This document shows positions 8,457-15,663 of a stretch of 17,395 nt of DNA, in pieces; the first letter of the stretch is position 1; each line of letters begins with the position of its first letter. The notes under the pieces were generated by a model that was not told the origin of the DNA, made no database searches, and saw only the letters and a list, made by a program, of their open reading frames with translations. The translations under genes and the position numbers were made by a program. The stretch comes from Rubrivivax sp. Lineage in GTDB: Bacteria > Pseudomonadota > Gammaproteobacteria > Burkholderiales > Burkholderiaceae. Where the stretch lies: contig SEEY01000165.1 of the NCBI GenBank assembly GCA_004211235.1, positions 1 to 17,395 of the forward strand, given 5' to 3'.

Positions 8457-10862
8457 TCAATCGATCGGCGTCAGCTTCGCCACCGACAGCGCCAGCCACT
8501 TCGTGCCGTGGCGCCCGAAGTTGACCTGGGCCCGTGCGTCCGTGCCGGCGCCTTCCAGCGTCAGCAGCACACCTTCGCCGAACTTGGTGTGGAACACGCC
8601 CTTGCCGACGCGCAGGCCGCCGTGCTCGTCCGACACCTTCTGCCGCATCGCCGCCGGCACCGGCGGCTCGGCCCAGGCGGGCCGGGCGACATTGCCGGCG
8701 CCCACCATGCCCTTGAGGCCGGAGCCCCGGTCCCAGGCCTGCTGGTACTCGCGTGCAAAGCCGGAGCCGAAGCCCTGGTTGCGCGGCGTCAGCCACTTCA
8801 GCGCGGCCTCGGGCAGTTCGTCGAAGAAGCGGCTCTTGATGTGATAACGCGTCTGTCCGTGCAGCATGCGCGTCTGGCAGAAGCTCAAGGAAAGCTTCTG
8901 GCGCGCCCGCGTGATGGCCACGTACATCAGCCGCCGCTCCTCCTCCAGCCCGTCATGGTCGGACATCGAGTTCTCGTGCGGGAACAGGCCTTCTTCCAGG
9001 CCCGTGATGAAGACTGCGTCGAACTCCAGGCCCTTGGCTGAATGCACCGTCATCAGCTGCACGGCGTCCTGCCCGGCCTGGGCCTGGTTGTCGCCAGCTT
9101 CCAGTGAGGCGTGGGTCAGAAACGCGACCAACGGCGACATGATCTCGCCCGTCTCGGCATCGGGTACGGCACCCGGCGCGCCGGCTGCCTGCAGGTTGGG
9201 CGCGATCTCGTCCACCGGCAGCCCGACGGCGTTCTTGCCAAAGCCCTCCTGCATGACGAAGGCCTCCGCGGCATTGATCAGTTCGTCCAGGTTCTCCAGC
9301 CGCTCGGCGCCGTCCTTGTCGGTGCGGTAGAAGTCCAGCAGGCCGGAGGTCTCGAGCACCTGCTCGATGATCTCGCGCAGCGTCATGCCCTGGGTCAGGT
9401 TGCGCGTCGAGTCGATCAGCTGGGTGAAGGCCTGCAGGTTGGCGCCGCCCTTGCCGGTGATGGCGCTGACGCTCTGGTAGAGGCTGCGGCCGGATGCCTT
9501 GGCGGCGTCCTGCAGGTTCTCCAGCGTCTTGGCGCCGATGCCGCGGGTCGGGAAGTTGACGACGCGCAGGAAGCTCGTGTCGTCGCTCGGGTTCTCCAGC
9601 AGGCGCAGATAGGCCAGCGCATGCTTGACCTCGGCCCGCTCGAAGAAGCGCAGGCCGCCGTAGACGCGATAGGGAATGCCGGCGTTGAACAGCGCCGATT
9701 CGATGACCCGCGACTGCGCGTTGCTGCGGTAGAGGATGGCGATCTCCTGCCGGTCCAGCCCGCCGCGCACCAGGCCCTGGATCTCCTCGATCAGCCACTG
9801 CGCCTCGGCGAAATCGCTGGGCGCCTCCTGCACGCGGATGGGGTCGCCCAGGCCGGCATCGGTGCGCAGCGTCTTGCCCAGGCGCTGGCTGTTGCGGCTG
9901 ATCAGCTCGTTGGCGGCGTCCAGGATGTGGCCGAAGCTGCGGTAGTTCTGCTCCAGCTTGATGACGCGCTTGACGCGGTACTCGCGTTCGAAGTCCGCCA
10001 TGTTGCCCACGCGCGCGCCGCGGAAGGCGTAGATGCTCTGGTCGTCGTCGCCCACCGCCAGCACGCTCTGGCCGGTGCCGCCGCCCGAACCCTCGGCCGG
10101 CGCGCCCCGGCCGGGCGGCGGCGCGAACATCTTGAGCCACGCGTACTGCAGCTTGTTGGTGTCCTGGAACTCGTCCACCAGCAGATGGCGGAAGCGCCGC
10201 TGGTAGTGCTCGCGCACGGCAGCGTTGTCGCGCAGCAGCTCGTAGCTGCGCAGCATCAGCTCGGCAAAGTCCACCACGCCCTCGCGCTGGCACTGGTCCT
10301 CGTAGTTGGCGTAGATCTCGACGAGCTTCTTGGTCTGCTCGTCGCGCACCTCCACGTCGCCGGGGCGCTGCGCCTCCTCCTTGCAGCCGGCGATGAACCA
10401 GCCGACCTGCTTGGCCACGAAGCGCTCTTCATCCAGCTTCATCGCCTTGATGACGCGCTTGACGGCCGAGGTCGTGTCGCTCGCATCCAGGATCTGGAAG
10501 GCCTGCGGCAGGTTGGCCAGCTTCCAGTGCGCGCGCAGGAAGCGGTTGCACAGGCCATGGAAGGTGCCGATCCACATGCCGCGCACGTTGAAGGGCAGCA
10601 TCGTCGACAGCCGCGTCAGCATCTCCTTGGCGGCCTTGTTCGTGAACGTGACGGCCATGATGCCGCTCGGGCTGACCTGGCCGGTCTGCAGCAGCCAGGC
10701 GATGCGCGTCGTCAGCACCCGCGTCTTGCCGGAGCCGGCGCCGGCCAGGATCAGGGCCGGTTCCGGCGCCGCGGTGACGGCGGCGAGCTGCTCCGGATTG
10801 AGGTTGCGCAGGAGGGGGCTGGAAGCAGCGTCGACCGCCGGGCCGACAGGGAAAGGAGTCAT
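8457..10862 (-). CDS. uvrD: UvrD/PcrA-type superfamily 1 DNA helicase
   Basis: An 801-residue 3'-5' DNA helicase acting in excision and mismatch repair and in clearing proteins from DNA. Motifs in order: the Q-motif region NLNPEQLAAV (20-29), Walker A AGAGSGKT (40-47), motif Ia VTFTNKAAKEM (71-81), GTFHGLCNRFLR (99-110), Walker B DEFQDT (230-235), motif III GDDDQSIYAFRGA (271-283), then LEQNYRS, QLMTVHSAKGLEFDAVFI and EEERRLMYVAITRARQKL. The C-terminus has the Tudor-like KFGEGVLLTLEG...KWLALSVAKL domain of UvrD. A Gly/Pro-rich insert (about 248-264) separates Walker B and motif III. Rep is an alternative name, but the C-terminal domain favours UvrD. No strong ribosome site precedes the ATG. 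Confidence 0.94.
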   Translation of the reverse strand: MTPFPVGPAVDAASSPLLRNLNPEQLAAVTAAPEPALILAGAGSGKTRVLTTRIAWLLQTGQVSPSGIMAVTFTNKAAKEMLTRLSTMLPFNVRGMWIGTFHGLCNRFLRAHWKLANLPQAFQILDASDTTSAVKRVIKAMKLDEERFVAKQVGWFIAGCKEEAQRPGDVEVRDEQTKKLVEIYANYEDQCQREGVVDFAELMLRSYELLRDNAAVREHYQRRFRHLLVDEFQDTNKLQYAWLKMFAPPPGRGAPAEGSGGGTGQSVLAVGDDDQSIYAFRGARVGNMADFEREYRVKRVIKLEQNYRSFGHILDAANELISRNSQRLGKTLRTDAGLGDPIRVQEAPSDFAEAQWLIEEIQGLVRGGLDRQEIAILYRSNAQSRVIESALFNAGIPYRVYGGLRFFERAEVKHALAYLRLLENPSDDTSFLRVVNFPTRGIGAKTLENLQDAAKASGRSLYQSVSAITGKGGANLQAFTQLIDSTRNLTQGMTLREIIEQVLETSGLLDFYRTDKDGAERLENLDELINAAEAFVMQEGFGKNAVGLPVDEIAPNLQAAGAPGAVPDAETGEIMSPLVAFLTHASLEAGDNQAQAGQDAVQLMTVHSAKGLEFDAVFITGLEEGLFPHENSMSDHDGLEEERRLMYVAITRARQKLSLSFCQTRMLHGQTRYHIKSRFFDELPEAALKWLTPRNQGFGSGFAREYQQAWDRGSGLKGMVGAGNVARPAWAEPPVPAAMRQKVSDEHGGLRVGKGVFHTKFGEGVLLTLEGAGTDARAQVNFGRHGTKWLALSVAKLTPID

Positions 10863-10868
10863 CGCTGC

Positions 10869-10874
10869 ATTTTA
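10869..10874 (-). promoter_or_regulatory. -10-like hexamer close to the uvrD start
   Basis: Minus-strand TAAAAT lies 6 nt before the helicase ATG at 10862, in one of the few AT-rich patches of the 104-bp divergent gap. No convincing -35 lies 16-18 nt upstream. If used, the transcript would start at or beside the ATG. Confidence 0.35.
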
Positions 10875-10966
10875 AGGAACCGGCCCTTACAGATCGGCCG
10901 GCACCCTCCGCGGGCCTGCGACCGACCTTGGTGATACTGCTGGTTTTCCCTAGCCCTCCTTGATCC

Positions 10967-11701
10967 ATGCCACGTCTCACCCTCGCCTTCAGCCTCGCTC
11001 TTGCCCTCGCCTCGCAGGCCGCTCTCGCCCAGGACAATCCCGACGGCCGTTGGCACGGCGGCCTCAGCCTCGCCGGCGCCTTCGCCAGCGGCAACACCAG
11101 CAGCCGCACGCTGGCCGCCAACGCGGACGCCAGCCGCGCGACGGCCCAGGACAAGATCAGCCTCTACGGCATCGCCAACTACGGCCGCAACAAGGTCGAC
11201 GACGTCAGCACCACCACCGCCGACCTGCTGCGCGTGGGCGGCCGCTACGACTTCAACCTCGGCCCCCAGTGGTTCTCCTTCGGCGCCGCTGAAGGCGAGA
11301 CCAACAAGGCCGGCGGCGTGCGCAACCGCTACAACCTGACCGGCGGCGTGGGCTACCACGTCGTGAAGAACGATGCCAACAGCTGGGACGTGTTCGGCGG
11401 TCTCGGCTACACCGCCAGCCAGCTCACCGACGGCAGCAACGCCAACGGCGTGCAGGTGCTGCTCGGCGAGGAATCGAGCCACAAGCTCAGCGAGACCACC
11501 ACGCTGAAGCAGCGCCTCGTCTACTACCCCGAGGGCGACGACCTCGGCGACCGTGCCACCTTCGACGCCGGCCTGGCCACGACGATCAGCGGCGCCTGGA
11601 CGTTCAACGCCGGCCTGTCCAGCCGCTACACCAGCCGCGTGCCCATCGGCACGAAGAAGACCGACAACCTGCTGACCGTCGGCTTCGGCTACAAGTTCTG
11701 A
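10967..11701 (+). CDS. DUF481 outer-membrane beta-barrel protein
   Basis: A 244-residue protein of the DUF481 (YdiY-like) family, predicted outer-membrane beta-barrels of unknown role. The signal peptide MPRLTLAFSLALALASQAALA is likely cleaved after Ala21. The mature part is made of alternating amphipathic strands, such as WHGGLSLAGAFASGNTSS, ISLYGIANYGRNK and LTGGVGYHVVKN. It ends VGFGYKF, and a terminal Phe is the usual signal for Bam-dependent barrel insertion. SGNTSSRTLAANADASRAT near the N-terminus is characteristic of the family. It is transcribed divergently from uvrD; a TTGGTG (10928-10933) with TAGCCC 17 nt downstream is a weak promoter candidate. No function beyond membrane location is inferred. 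Confidence 0.88.
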   Translation: MPRLTLAFSLALALASQAALAQDNPDGRWHGGLSLAGAFASGNTSSRTLAANADASRATAQDKISLYGIANYGRNKVDDVSTTTADLLRVGGRYDFNLGPQWFSFGAAEGETNKAGGVRNRYNLTGGVGYHVVKNDANSWDVFGGLGYTASQLTDGSNANGVQVLLGEESSHKLSETTTLKQRLVYYPEGDDLGDRATFDAGLATTISGAWTFNAGLSSRYTSRVPIGTKKTDNLLTVGFGYKF

Positions 11702-11711
11702 AGCCCCCGCC

Positions 11712-11729
11712 CGGCCCGCCGCCGGGCCG
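11712..11729. terminator. GC-only hairpin between convergent genes
   Basis: CGGCCCG (11712-11718) pairs with CGGGCCG (11723-11729) over a 4-nt loop, a 7-bp stem 10 bp after the DUF481 stop and 15 bp beyond the stop of the leftward hypothetical. No T-run follows on either strand, so it does not meet the intrinsic-terminator rule. It may only slow polymerase or block 3' exonucleases. Confidence 0.3.
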
Positions 11730-11743
11730 CAGCGAGCTGGCGC

Positions 11744-12010
11744 TCAACGCCGGCGCACCTTGCCGGCCCGCCCGGCCTTGGACCACTCGTAGGTCTGGCC
11801 GTCCGGCGTCCTGCCGCCCTCCACCGCCGACACGCCGGGCCGGCCGACGCTCTCGGCCAGTTCGGTCGAGATGCTGACGTGGTGATGGCCCACCCTTCGC
11901 AGGCCCTCTGCCCGGCCGAGGGCCTGCGTCAACCCGGCGCTGTCGAAGAATTCGCACACCGGCAGCGCCGCCTCGCCCTCGCCTTCCAGCCAATACACCA
12001 CGATGCCCAC
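11744..12010 (-). CDS. Small conserved hypothetical protein
   Basis: An 88-residue protein starting MGIVVYWLEGEGEAALPV from a GTG at 12010. GGAGAG lies 5 nt upstream of that codon, which supports the start. It resembles a family of small cytoplasmic Burkholderiales hypotheticals with the pattern HVSISTELAESVGRPGVSAV followed by GGRTPDGQTYEWSK and a basic tail. That motif set is well preserved here, near residues 44-78. There is no signal peptide, membrane segment, DNA-binding motif or catalytic signature. It is divergent from the GNAT gene (62-bp gap) and convergent with the DUF481 gene. Function unknown. Confidence 0.7.
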   Translation of the reverse strand: MGIVVYWLEGEGEAALPVCEFFDSAGLTQALGRAEGLRRVGHHHVSISTELAESVGRPGVSAVEGGRTPDGQTYEWSKAGRAGKVRRR

Positions 12011-12059
12011 GCCTGCTCTCCCTGCTCCGGATGCCGGCCGACAGCGTAGCGCGTCGCGG

Positions 12060-12065
12060 CATGAT
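12060..12065 (+). promoter_or_regulatory. -10-like hexamer close to the GNAT start
   Basis: CATGAT lies 7 nt before the ATG at 12073, the same spacing as TAGAAT before the DUF2782 start. It also contains an in-frame ATG (12061), so it could instead be the start of a four-residue longer protein. No clear -35 was found. Confidence 0.25.
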
Positions 12066-12072
12066 CGGGGCC

Positions 12073-12582
12073 ATGGAACACGCCGTTGAACTGCGCCCGC
12101 CCCGCCCCGGCGACCTGGGCTGGATCGTCGAACGCCACGGCGCCTTCTATGCCGCCGAGTACGGGCTGGATGTGCGCTTCGAGGCGCTCGTCGCCCGCAT
12201 CTGTGCCGACTTCGTCGACCACCGCCAGCCGCAGCGCGAGGCCTGCTGGATCGCTGCGCGCGGCGATGAGCGGCTGGGCTGCGTCATGCTCGTGCAGGCG
12301 CGCGACGAGACCACCGGCACGCCGCGCGCCGGCGTCGCCAAGCTGCGCCTGCTGCTGCTGGAGCCGCAGGCGCGCGGCCTCGGCATCGGCAAGCGCCTCG
12401 TGCGCCAGTGCAGCGACTTCGCCCGGGCCGCCGGCTATGAGCGCATCGTGCTCTGGACGCAGAGCGCGCTGACCGCCGCCCGCACGATCTACGCCGCCGA
12501 AGGCTACCGCCTCGTGCACAGCGCTGCCGGGCAGGGCTTCGGCACCGACGTCGTCAACGAGACCTGGGAGCTGGCGCTCTAG
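12073..12582 (+). CDS. GNAT N-acetyltransferase, of the MarR-GNAT partner type
   Basis: A 169-residue GNAT-fold acyl-CoA-dependent N-acetyltransferase. The acetyl-CoA-binding motif A is LLLEPQARGLGIGKRLVRQC (about residues 95-114), with the R-G-x-G-x-G/A loop. It is followed by AGYERIVLWTQSALTAARTIY and a C-terminal FGTDVVNETWELAL strand. The N-terminal RPPRPGDLGWIVERHGAFY and the C-terminal segment resemble the GNAT half of MarR-GNAT fusion proteins, but no MarR helix-turn-helix region is present and none fits in the 62-bp divergent gap. The substrate is unknown. The start at 12073 is preferred; 12061 (MIGAMEHAV) is possible. Confidence 0.85.
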   Translation: MEHAVELRPPRPGDLGWIVERHGAFYAAEYGLDVRFEALVARICADFVDHRQPQREACWIAARGDERLGCVMLVQARDETTGTPRAGVAKLRLLLLEPQARGLGIGKRLVRQCSDFARAAGYERIVLWTQSALTAARTIYAAEGYRLVHSAAGQGFGTDVVNETWELAL

Positions 12583-12708
12583 GCGCATGCCGCACCAGGG
12601 CTGTGCGGCTCGCTGCCGGCCGCACGTTTCCAGGGCCGCAACCACGGGAAAACGCTGGCATGCGACTTGCGCCTGCGCTGTCACATGACAAGCGAAAGGG
12701 CGTCTCGC

Positions 12709-14877
12709 ATGCAGGCCGTTTCACTGCCGCTGGGGCCGCAGCGACTCCGCGATGCCATCGCGATGGAGGCAGCCGTGGCCGCCGATGAACTGGAACGCGC
12801 CGCGGGCTTCGGCCAGTGGTGGTATGACCCGCAGTCCGGCCGCAGCATGCTGTCACCGGTGGCCGCCGAATACCTCGAGATGCCCACCCGCGCGGCCGAC
12901 ACGCTGGTCGAATGCCTGGGGCACGTCATGGAGGACGACCTGCCGGAGCTGATCCGCCTGTGGACCGGCCCGCAGGCGCAGCAGCCGATGGACATCCGCG
13001 TCATCGGCCTGGCACGCGGCATGCGCTGGGTGCGCGTGACGCCGCTGCCGAGCGACCCCGCCCGGCCGCACTGGCGCCACGGCATGCTGCAGGACACCAC
13101 CAGCCTCATGCTGGCCGCCGTGCGCGAGCGCCTGGGCTATGCGCTGACGGAGTACCTGATCGGCACCCACACGCTGGAAGACGCCATCACCAACGTCATC
13201 CAGCTGATCTGCCGCAACCTCGGCTGGGAATGGGGGGCCTACTGGAGCATGGAGCCGGGCGACGAACCGGGGCGCAGCCTGTACTGCCGGCACTTCTGGC
13301 ATCCGCCGGAACGCGACCTGGAGCAGTTCAGCGTCCTCAGCTCGGCGCTGACGATGGCGCCGGGCGATGGCCTCGTCGGCCGCGTCTGGGCCACGGGCCA
13401 GGCGGAGTGGGTCGAGGACATGAGCACCGACCCGCGCTTCCTGCGCCGGCGCAGTGCGCACATGTCCGGTCTGTGGTCGGGTTATGTGTTCCCGGTCACC
13501 TACGTTTCCGACAACGGCGAACAGCACCGGCCCGGCGTGCTGGAGTTCTACAGCAGCCTGTCGCGCCAGCCCGAGGCGCAGCTGCCCAAGGTGTCGGCCA
13601 CCATCGGCGCGCTGATCGCGCAGACGGCGCAGCGGCTGGAGACCGAGGCCGTCATCCACCGCCTGGCCCAGGTCGATGAAATGACCGACCTGGACAACCG
13701 CGCCCACTTCTATGCGCAGCTGAACCGCCACTGCGTGCAGAGCCACCGCGAGGGTCGGCGCTTCGCGCTGATGTTCATCGACCTGGACCGCTTCAAGCCC
13801 ATCAACGATGCCTTCGGCCATGAGGCCGGCAATGCCGTGCTGCAGGAGTTCGCCCGCCGGCTGAAGGAACTCGCGCCGCCGCCCGCGCGCGTGGGGCGGC
13901 TCGGCGGCGACGAGTTCGCGCTGCTGGTGCCCGAGATCAGCGCCTGTTCTCCTGACAACGGCCAGAGCGGCCCCGAGCTGCTGCGCAGTGCCGACGCGGC
14001 CATGTACCGCGTCAAGCAGAACGGCCGCAACGGCAGCAACGTCTTCTCCACCAGCAGCCCGGACATGCTGGCCCAGCAGCGCGCCAAGCTCGCCCAGCGC
14101 CTGGCCATGGAGGCCGAGCTGCGCGAGGCGCTGCGGGCCGACCATCTGCGCCTGGTCTACCAGCCCATCGTCGACATCGCCTCGCCCGACGCGCCGCTGC
14201 ATGGCGTGGAGGCGCTGATCCGCTGGCGCAAACCGAGCGGCGAGATGGTGTCTCCGGACATCTTCATTCCCATCGCCGAGCGCAGCGACCTCATCATCGA
14301 CATCGGCCGCTGGGTCATGAGCCAGGCCCTGCACGACCTCGCGGCGCTGCAAGGCGGCGCCTTGAGCCGGCTGAAGATCCACGTCAACATGGCCGCGTCG
14401 GAGTTCACCAGCAGTGCGCTCCCCACCATGCTCAGCGCGATGTCGGCCCGCCTGGCGGTGCCGGCGGCGCAGGTGGTGCTGGAGCTCACCGAGAGCATGC
14501 TGATGCGCCAGCCCGAGCAGGTGCGGCGCGTCATGCACCAGCTGCGCGAGATCGGCTTCGAGATCTCGCTGGACGACTTCGGCATGGGCCATTCCTCGCT
14601 GTCGATGCTGAAGAGCCTGCCGATCAGCTCGCTCAAGATCGACCGCAGCTTCGTGCGCGACCTGCCCAGTGGCGAACGCGACCGCGCCATCGCCCAGACC
14701 ATCGTCGGTCTCGGCCACCACCTGCAGCTGGACGTCATTGCCGAAGGCATCGAGACGCCGGCCCAGCTCGATGAACTGAAGGCCATCCGCTGCGGCTTCG
14801 GCCAGGGTTATCTGCTTGGCCGGCCGCTGCCGCTGACGGAGCTCGTGCGCTGCTTCCCGGACGGCCGATCCCGATGA
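12709..14877 (+). CDS. PAS-like/GAF/GGDEF/EAL cyclic-di-GMP protein with truncated GGDEF
   Basis: A 722-residue cytoplasmic signalling protein with no membrane segment. A PAS-like region (about 30-135: GFGQWWYDPQSG, RWVRVTPLPSD) is followed by a GAF domain (about 150-310: ICRNLGWEWGAYW, GDGLVGRVW), GGDEF (about 322-445) and EAL (about 465-715). GGDEF residues are at 399-403 and FIDLDRFKPIND is intact. Only 24 residues separate GGDEF from ADAAMY, against about 60 normally, so the strands around the usual SIG segment are missing; no RxxD I-site is seen. The EAL domain keeps its key residues: EALIRW (501-506), N560, ELTES (592-596), DDFGMGHSSL (622-631), LKIDRSF, AEGIET and GQGYLLGRPLP. Prediction: c-di-GMP phosphodiesterase, with a GGDEF unlikely to be active. 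Start chosen for the GAAAGGG upstream. Confidence 0.92.
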   Translation: MQAVSLPLGPQRLRDAIAMEAAVAADELERAAGFGQWWYDPQSGRSMLSPVAAEYLEMPTRAADTLVECLGHVMEDDLPELIRLWTGPQAQQPMDIRVIGLARGMRWVRVTPLPSDPARPHWRHGMLQDTTSLMLAAVRERLGYALTEYLIGTHTLEDAITNVIQLICRNLGWEWGAYWSMEPGDEPGRSLYCRHFWHPPERDLEQFSVLSSALTMAPGDGLVGRVWATGQAEWVEDMSTDPRFLRRRSAHMSGLWSGYVFPVTYVSDNGEQHRPGVLEFYSSLSRQPEAQLPKVSATIGALIAQTAQRLETEAVIHRLAQVDEMTDLDNRAHFYAQLNRHCVQSHREGRRFALMFIDLDRFKPINDAFGHEAGNAVLQEFARRLKELAPPPARVGRLGGDEFALLVPEISACSPDNGQSGPELLRSADAAMYRVKQNGRNGSNVFSTSSPDMLAQQRAKLAQRLAMEAELREALRADHLRLVYQPIVDIASPDAPLHGVEALIRWRKPSGEMVSPDIFIPIAERSDLIIDIGRWVMSQALHDLAALQGGALSRLKIHVNMAASEFTSSALPTMLSAMSARLAVPAAQVVLELTESMLMRQPEQVRRVMHQLREIGFEISLDDFGMGHSSLSMLKSLPISSLKIDRSFVRDLPSGERDRAIAQTIVGLGHHLQLDVIAEGIETPAQLDELKAIRCGFGQGYLLGRPLPLTELVRCFPDGRSR

Positions 14878-14911
14878 AGCCCGGCGCACGGCCGGATGCC
14901 ATGTAAAGTTT

Positions 14912-14936
14912 TGGCCAGCCCCGCGGGCGCTGGCCA
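14912..14936. other. 8-bp inverted repeat upstream of the histidine kinase
   Basis: TGGCCAGC (14912-14919) and GCTGGCCA (14929-14936) form a perfect 8-bp stem with a 9-nt loop, 49 bp before the kinase start. An AT-rich TAAAGTTT patch lies immediately upstream. No T-run follows, so a terminator is unlikely. It could be an operator or a leader hairpin; the role is not determinable. Confidence 0.4.
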
Positions 14937-14985
14937 GGAACGCTTCCTGCCCCGGTCTGCCGAACAGGCCGGAAAGGCGCAAGCG

Positions 14986-15663
14986 ATGGACATTTCCACC
15001 TTCGTGGCGGCCGCGGCCCACGACATGAAGAACTCGGTCAGCGTCATCGCCGCCTATCTGGAGGATGCGCTCGCCAAGATGGCCACCGAGCCGCCGTCCG
15101 CCGCGGCGCTGTCCACCGCCCAGGCGCTGTACGAGACGCAGCGCGTCAACGGCAACCTCGTGCAGATGATGGCCATCTTCAAGATCGAGGAGGGCATGTA
15201 TCCCTTCGAGCCGGCGGTCGTCGAACTGGACGAATTCGCCGAAGAGCTGCTGAGCCGCGTGCACCCGCTCGTCACCCTCAAGGGGTTGACGCTGCAATGC
15301 CAGCCCCAGGCCGGCATCAGCGACTGGATCTTCGACCGCGACCTGATCGCCAGCATCGTCATGCAGTCGCTCTTCAATGCCGTGCGCTATGCGAGCCGCA
15401 CGGTGCGGCTGTCGCTGCAGGTCGTCGGCGGCCGGCTGGAGGTCGAGGTGGCCCATGACGGCCAGGGCTTCCCGCCCTTCATGTTGGAGCGGGGCTTCCC
15501 GTCGCGGCAGGGCATCGACACGCGCACCGGCAGCACCGGGCTGGGCCTGTACTTCTCGCGCCTGGCCGCGGGCATGCACCGGCGCGCCGAGCGCACCGGC
15601 AGCACGCGGCTGGCCAACGGCGGCGACCTGGGCGGCGGCCGCTTCATCTTGGAGCTGCCATGA
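14986..15663 (+). CDS. Soluble histidine kinase without a sensor domain
   Basis: A 225-residue histidine kinase core. The H-box AAHDMKNSVSVIAAYLED puts the phospho-accepting histidine at residue 12. The ATPase domain has an N-box SLFNAVRYA (N131), G1 AHDGQGFP (D158-G161) and G2 GSTGLGLYFS (182-191), so all nucleotide-binding boxes are present. There is no transmembrane, PAS, GAF or HAMP segment. Even the longest in-frame start (14896) adds only 30 unstructured residues. The start at 14986 is supported by GGAAAGG about 8 nt upstream. It presumably receives its signal from a partner protein or acts as a phosphotransfer core. The ATGA overlap (15660-15663) with the response regulator marks the pair as cognate, and the GGDEF/EAL gene lies upstream on the same strand. 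Confidence 0.9.
   Translation: MDISTFVAAAAHDMKNSVSVIAAYLEDALAKMATEPPSAAALSTAQALYETQRVNGNLVQMMAIFKIEEGMYPFEPAVVELDEFAEELLSRVHPLVTLKGLTLQCQPQAGISDWIFDRDLIASIVMQSLFNAVRYASRTVRLSLQVVGGRLEVEVAHDGQGFPPFMLERGFPSRQGIDTRTGSTGLGLYFSRLAAGMHRRAERTGSTRLANGGDLGGGRFILELP

Noticed and set aside
12853..15579. 908-codon reading frame antisense to the GGDEF/EAL and kinase genes
   Set aside because: Same GC-driven shadow pattern, no family resemblance. The sense strand carries full catalytic motif sets.
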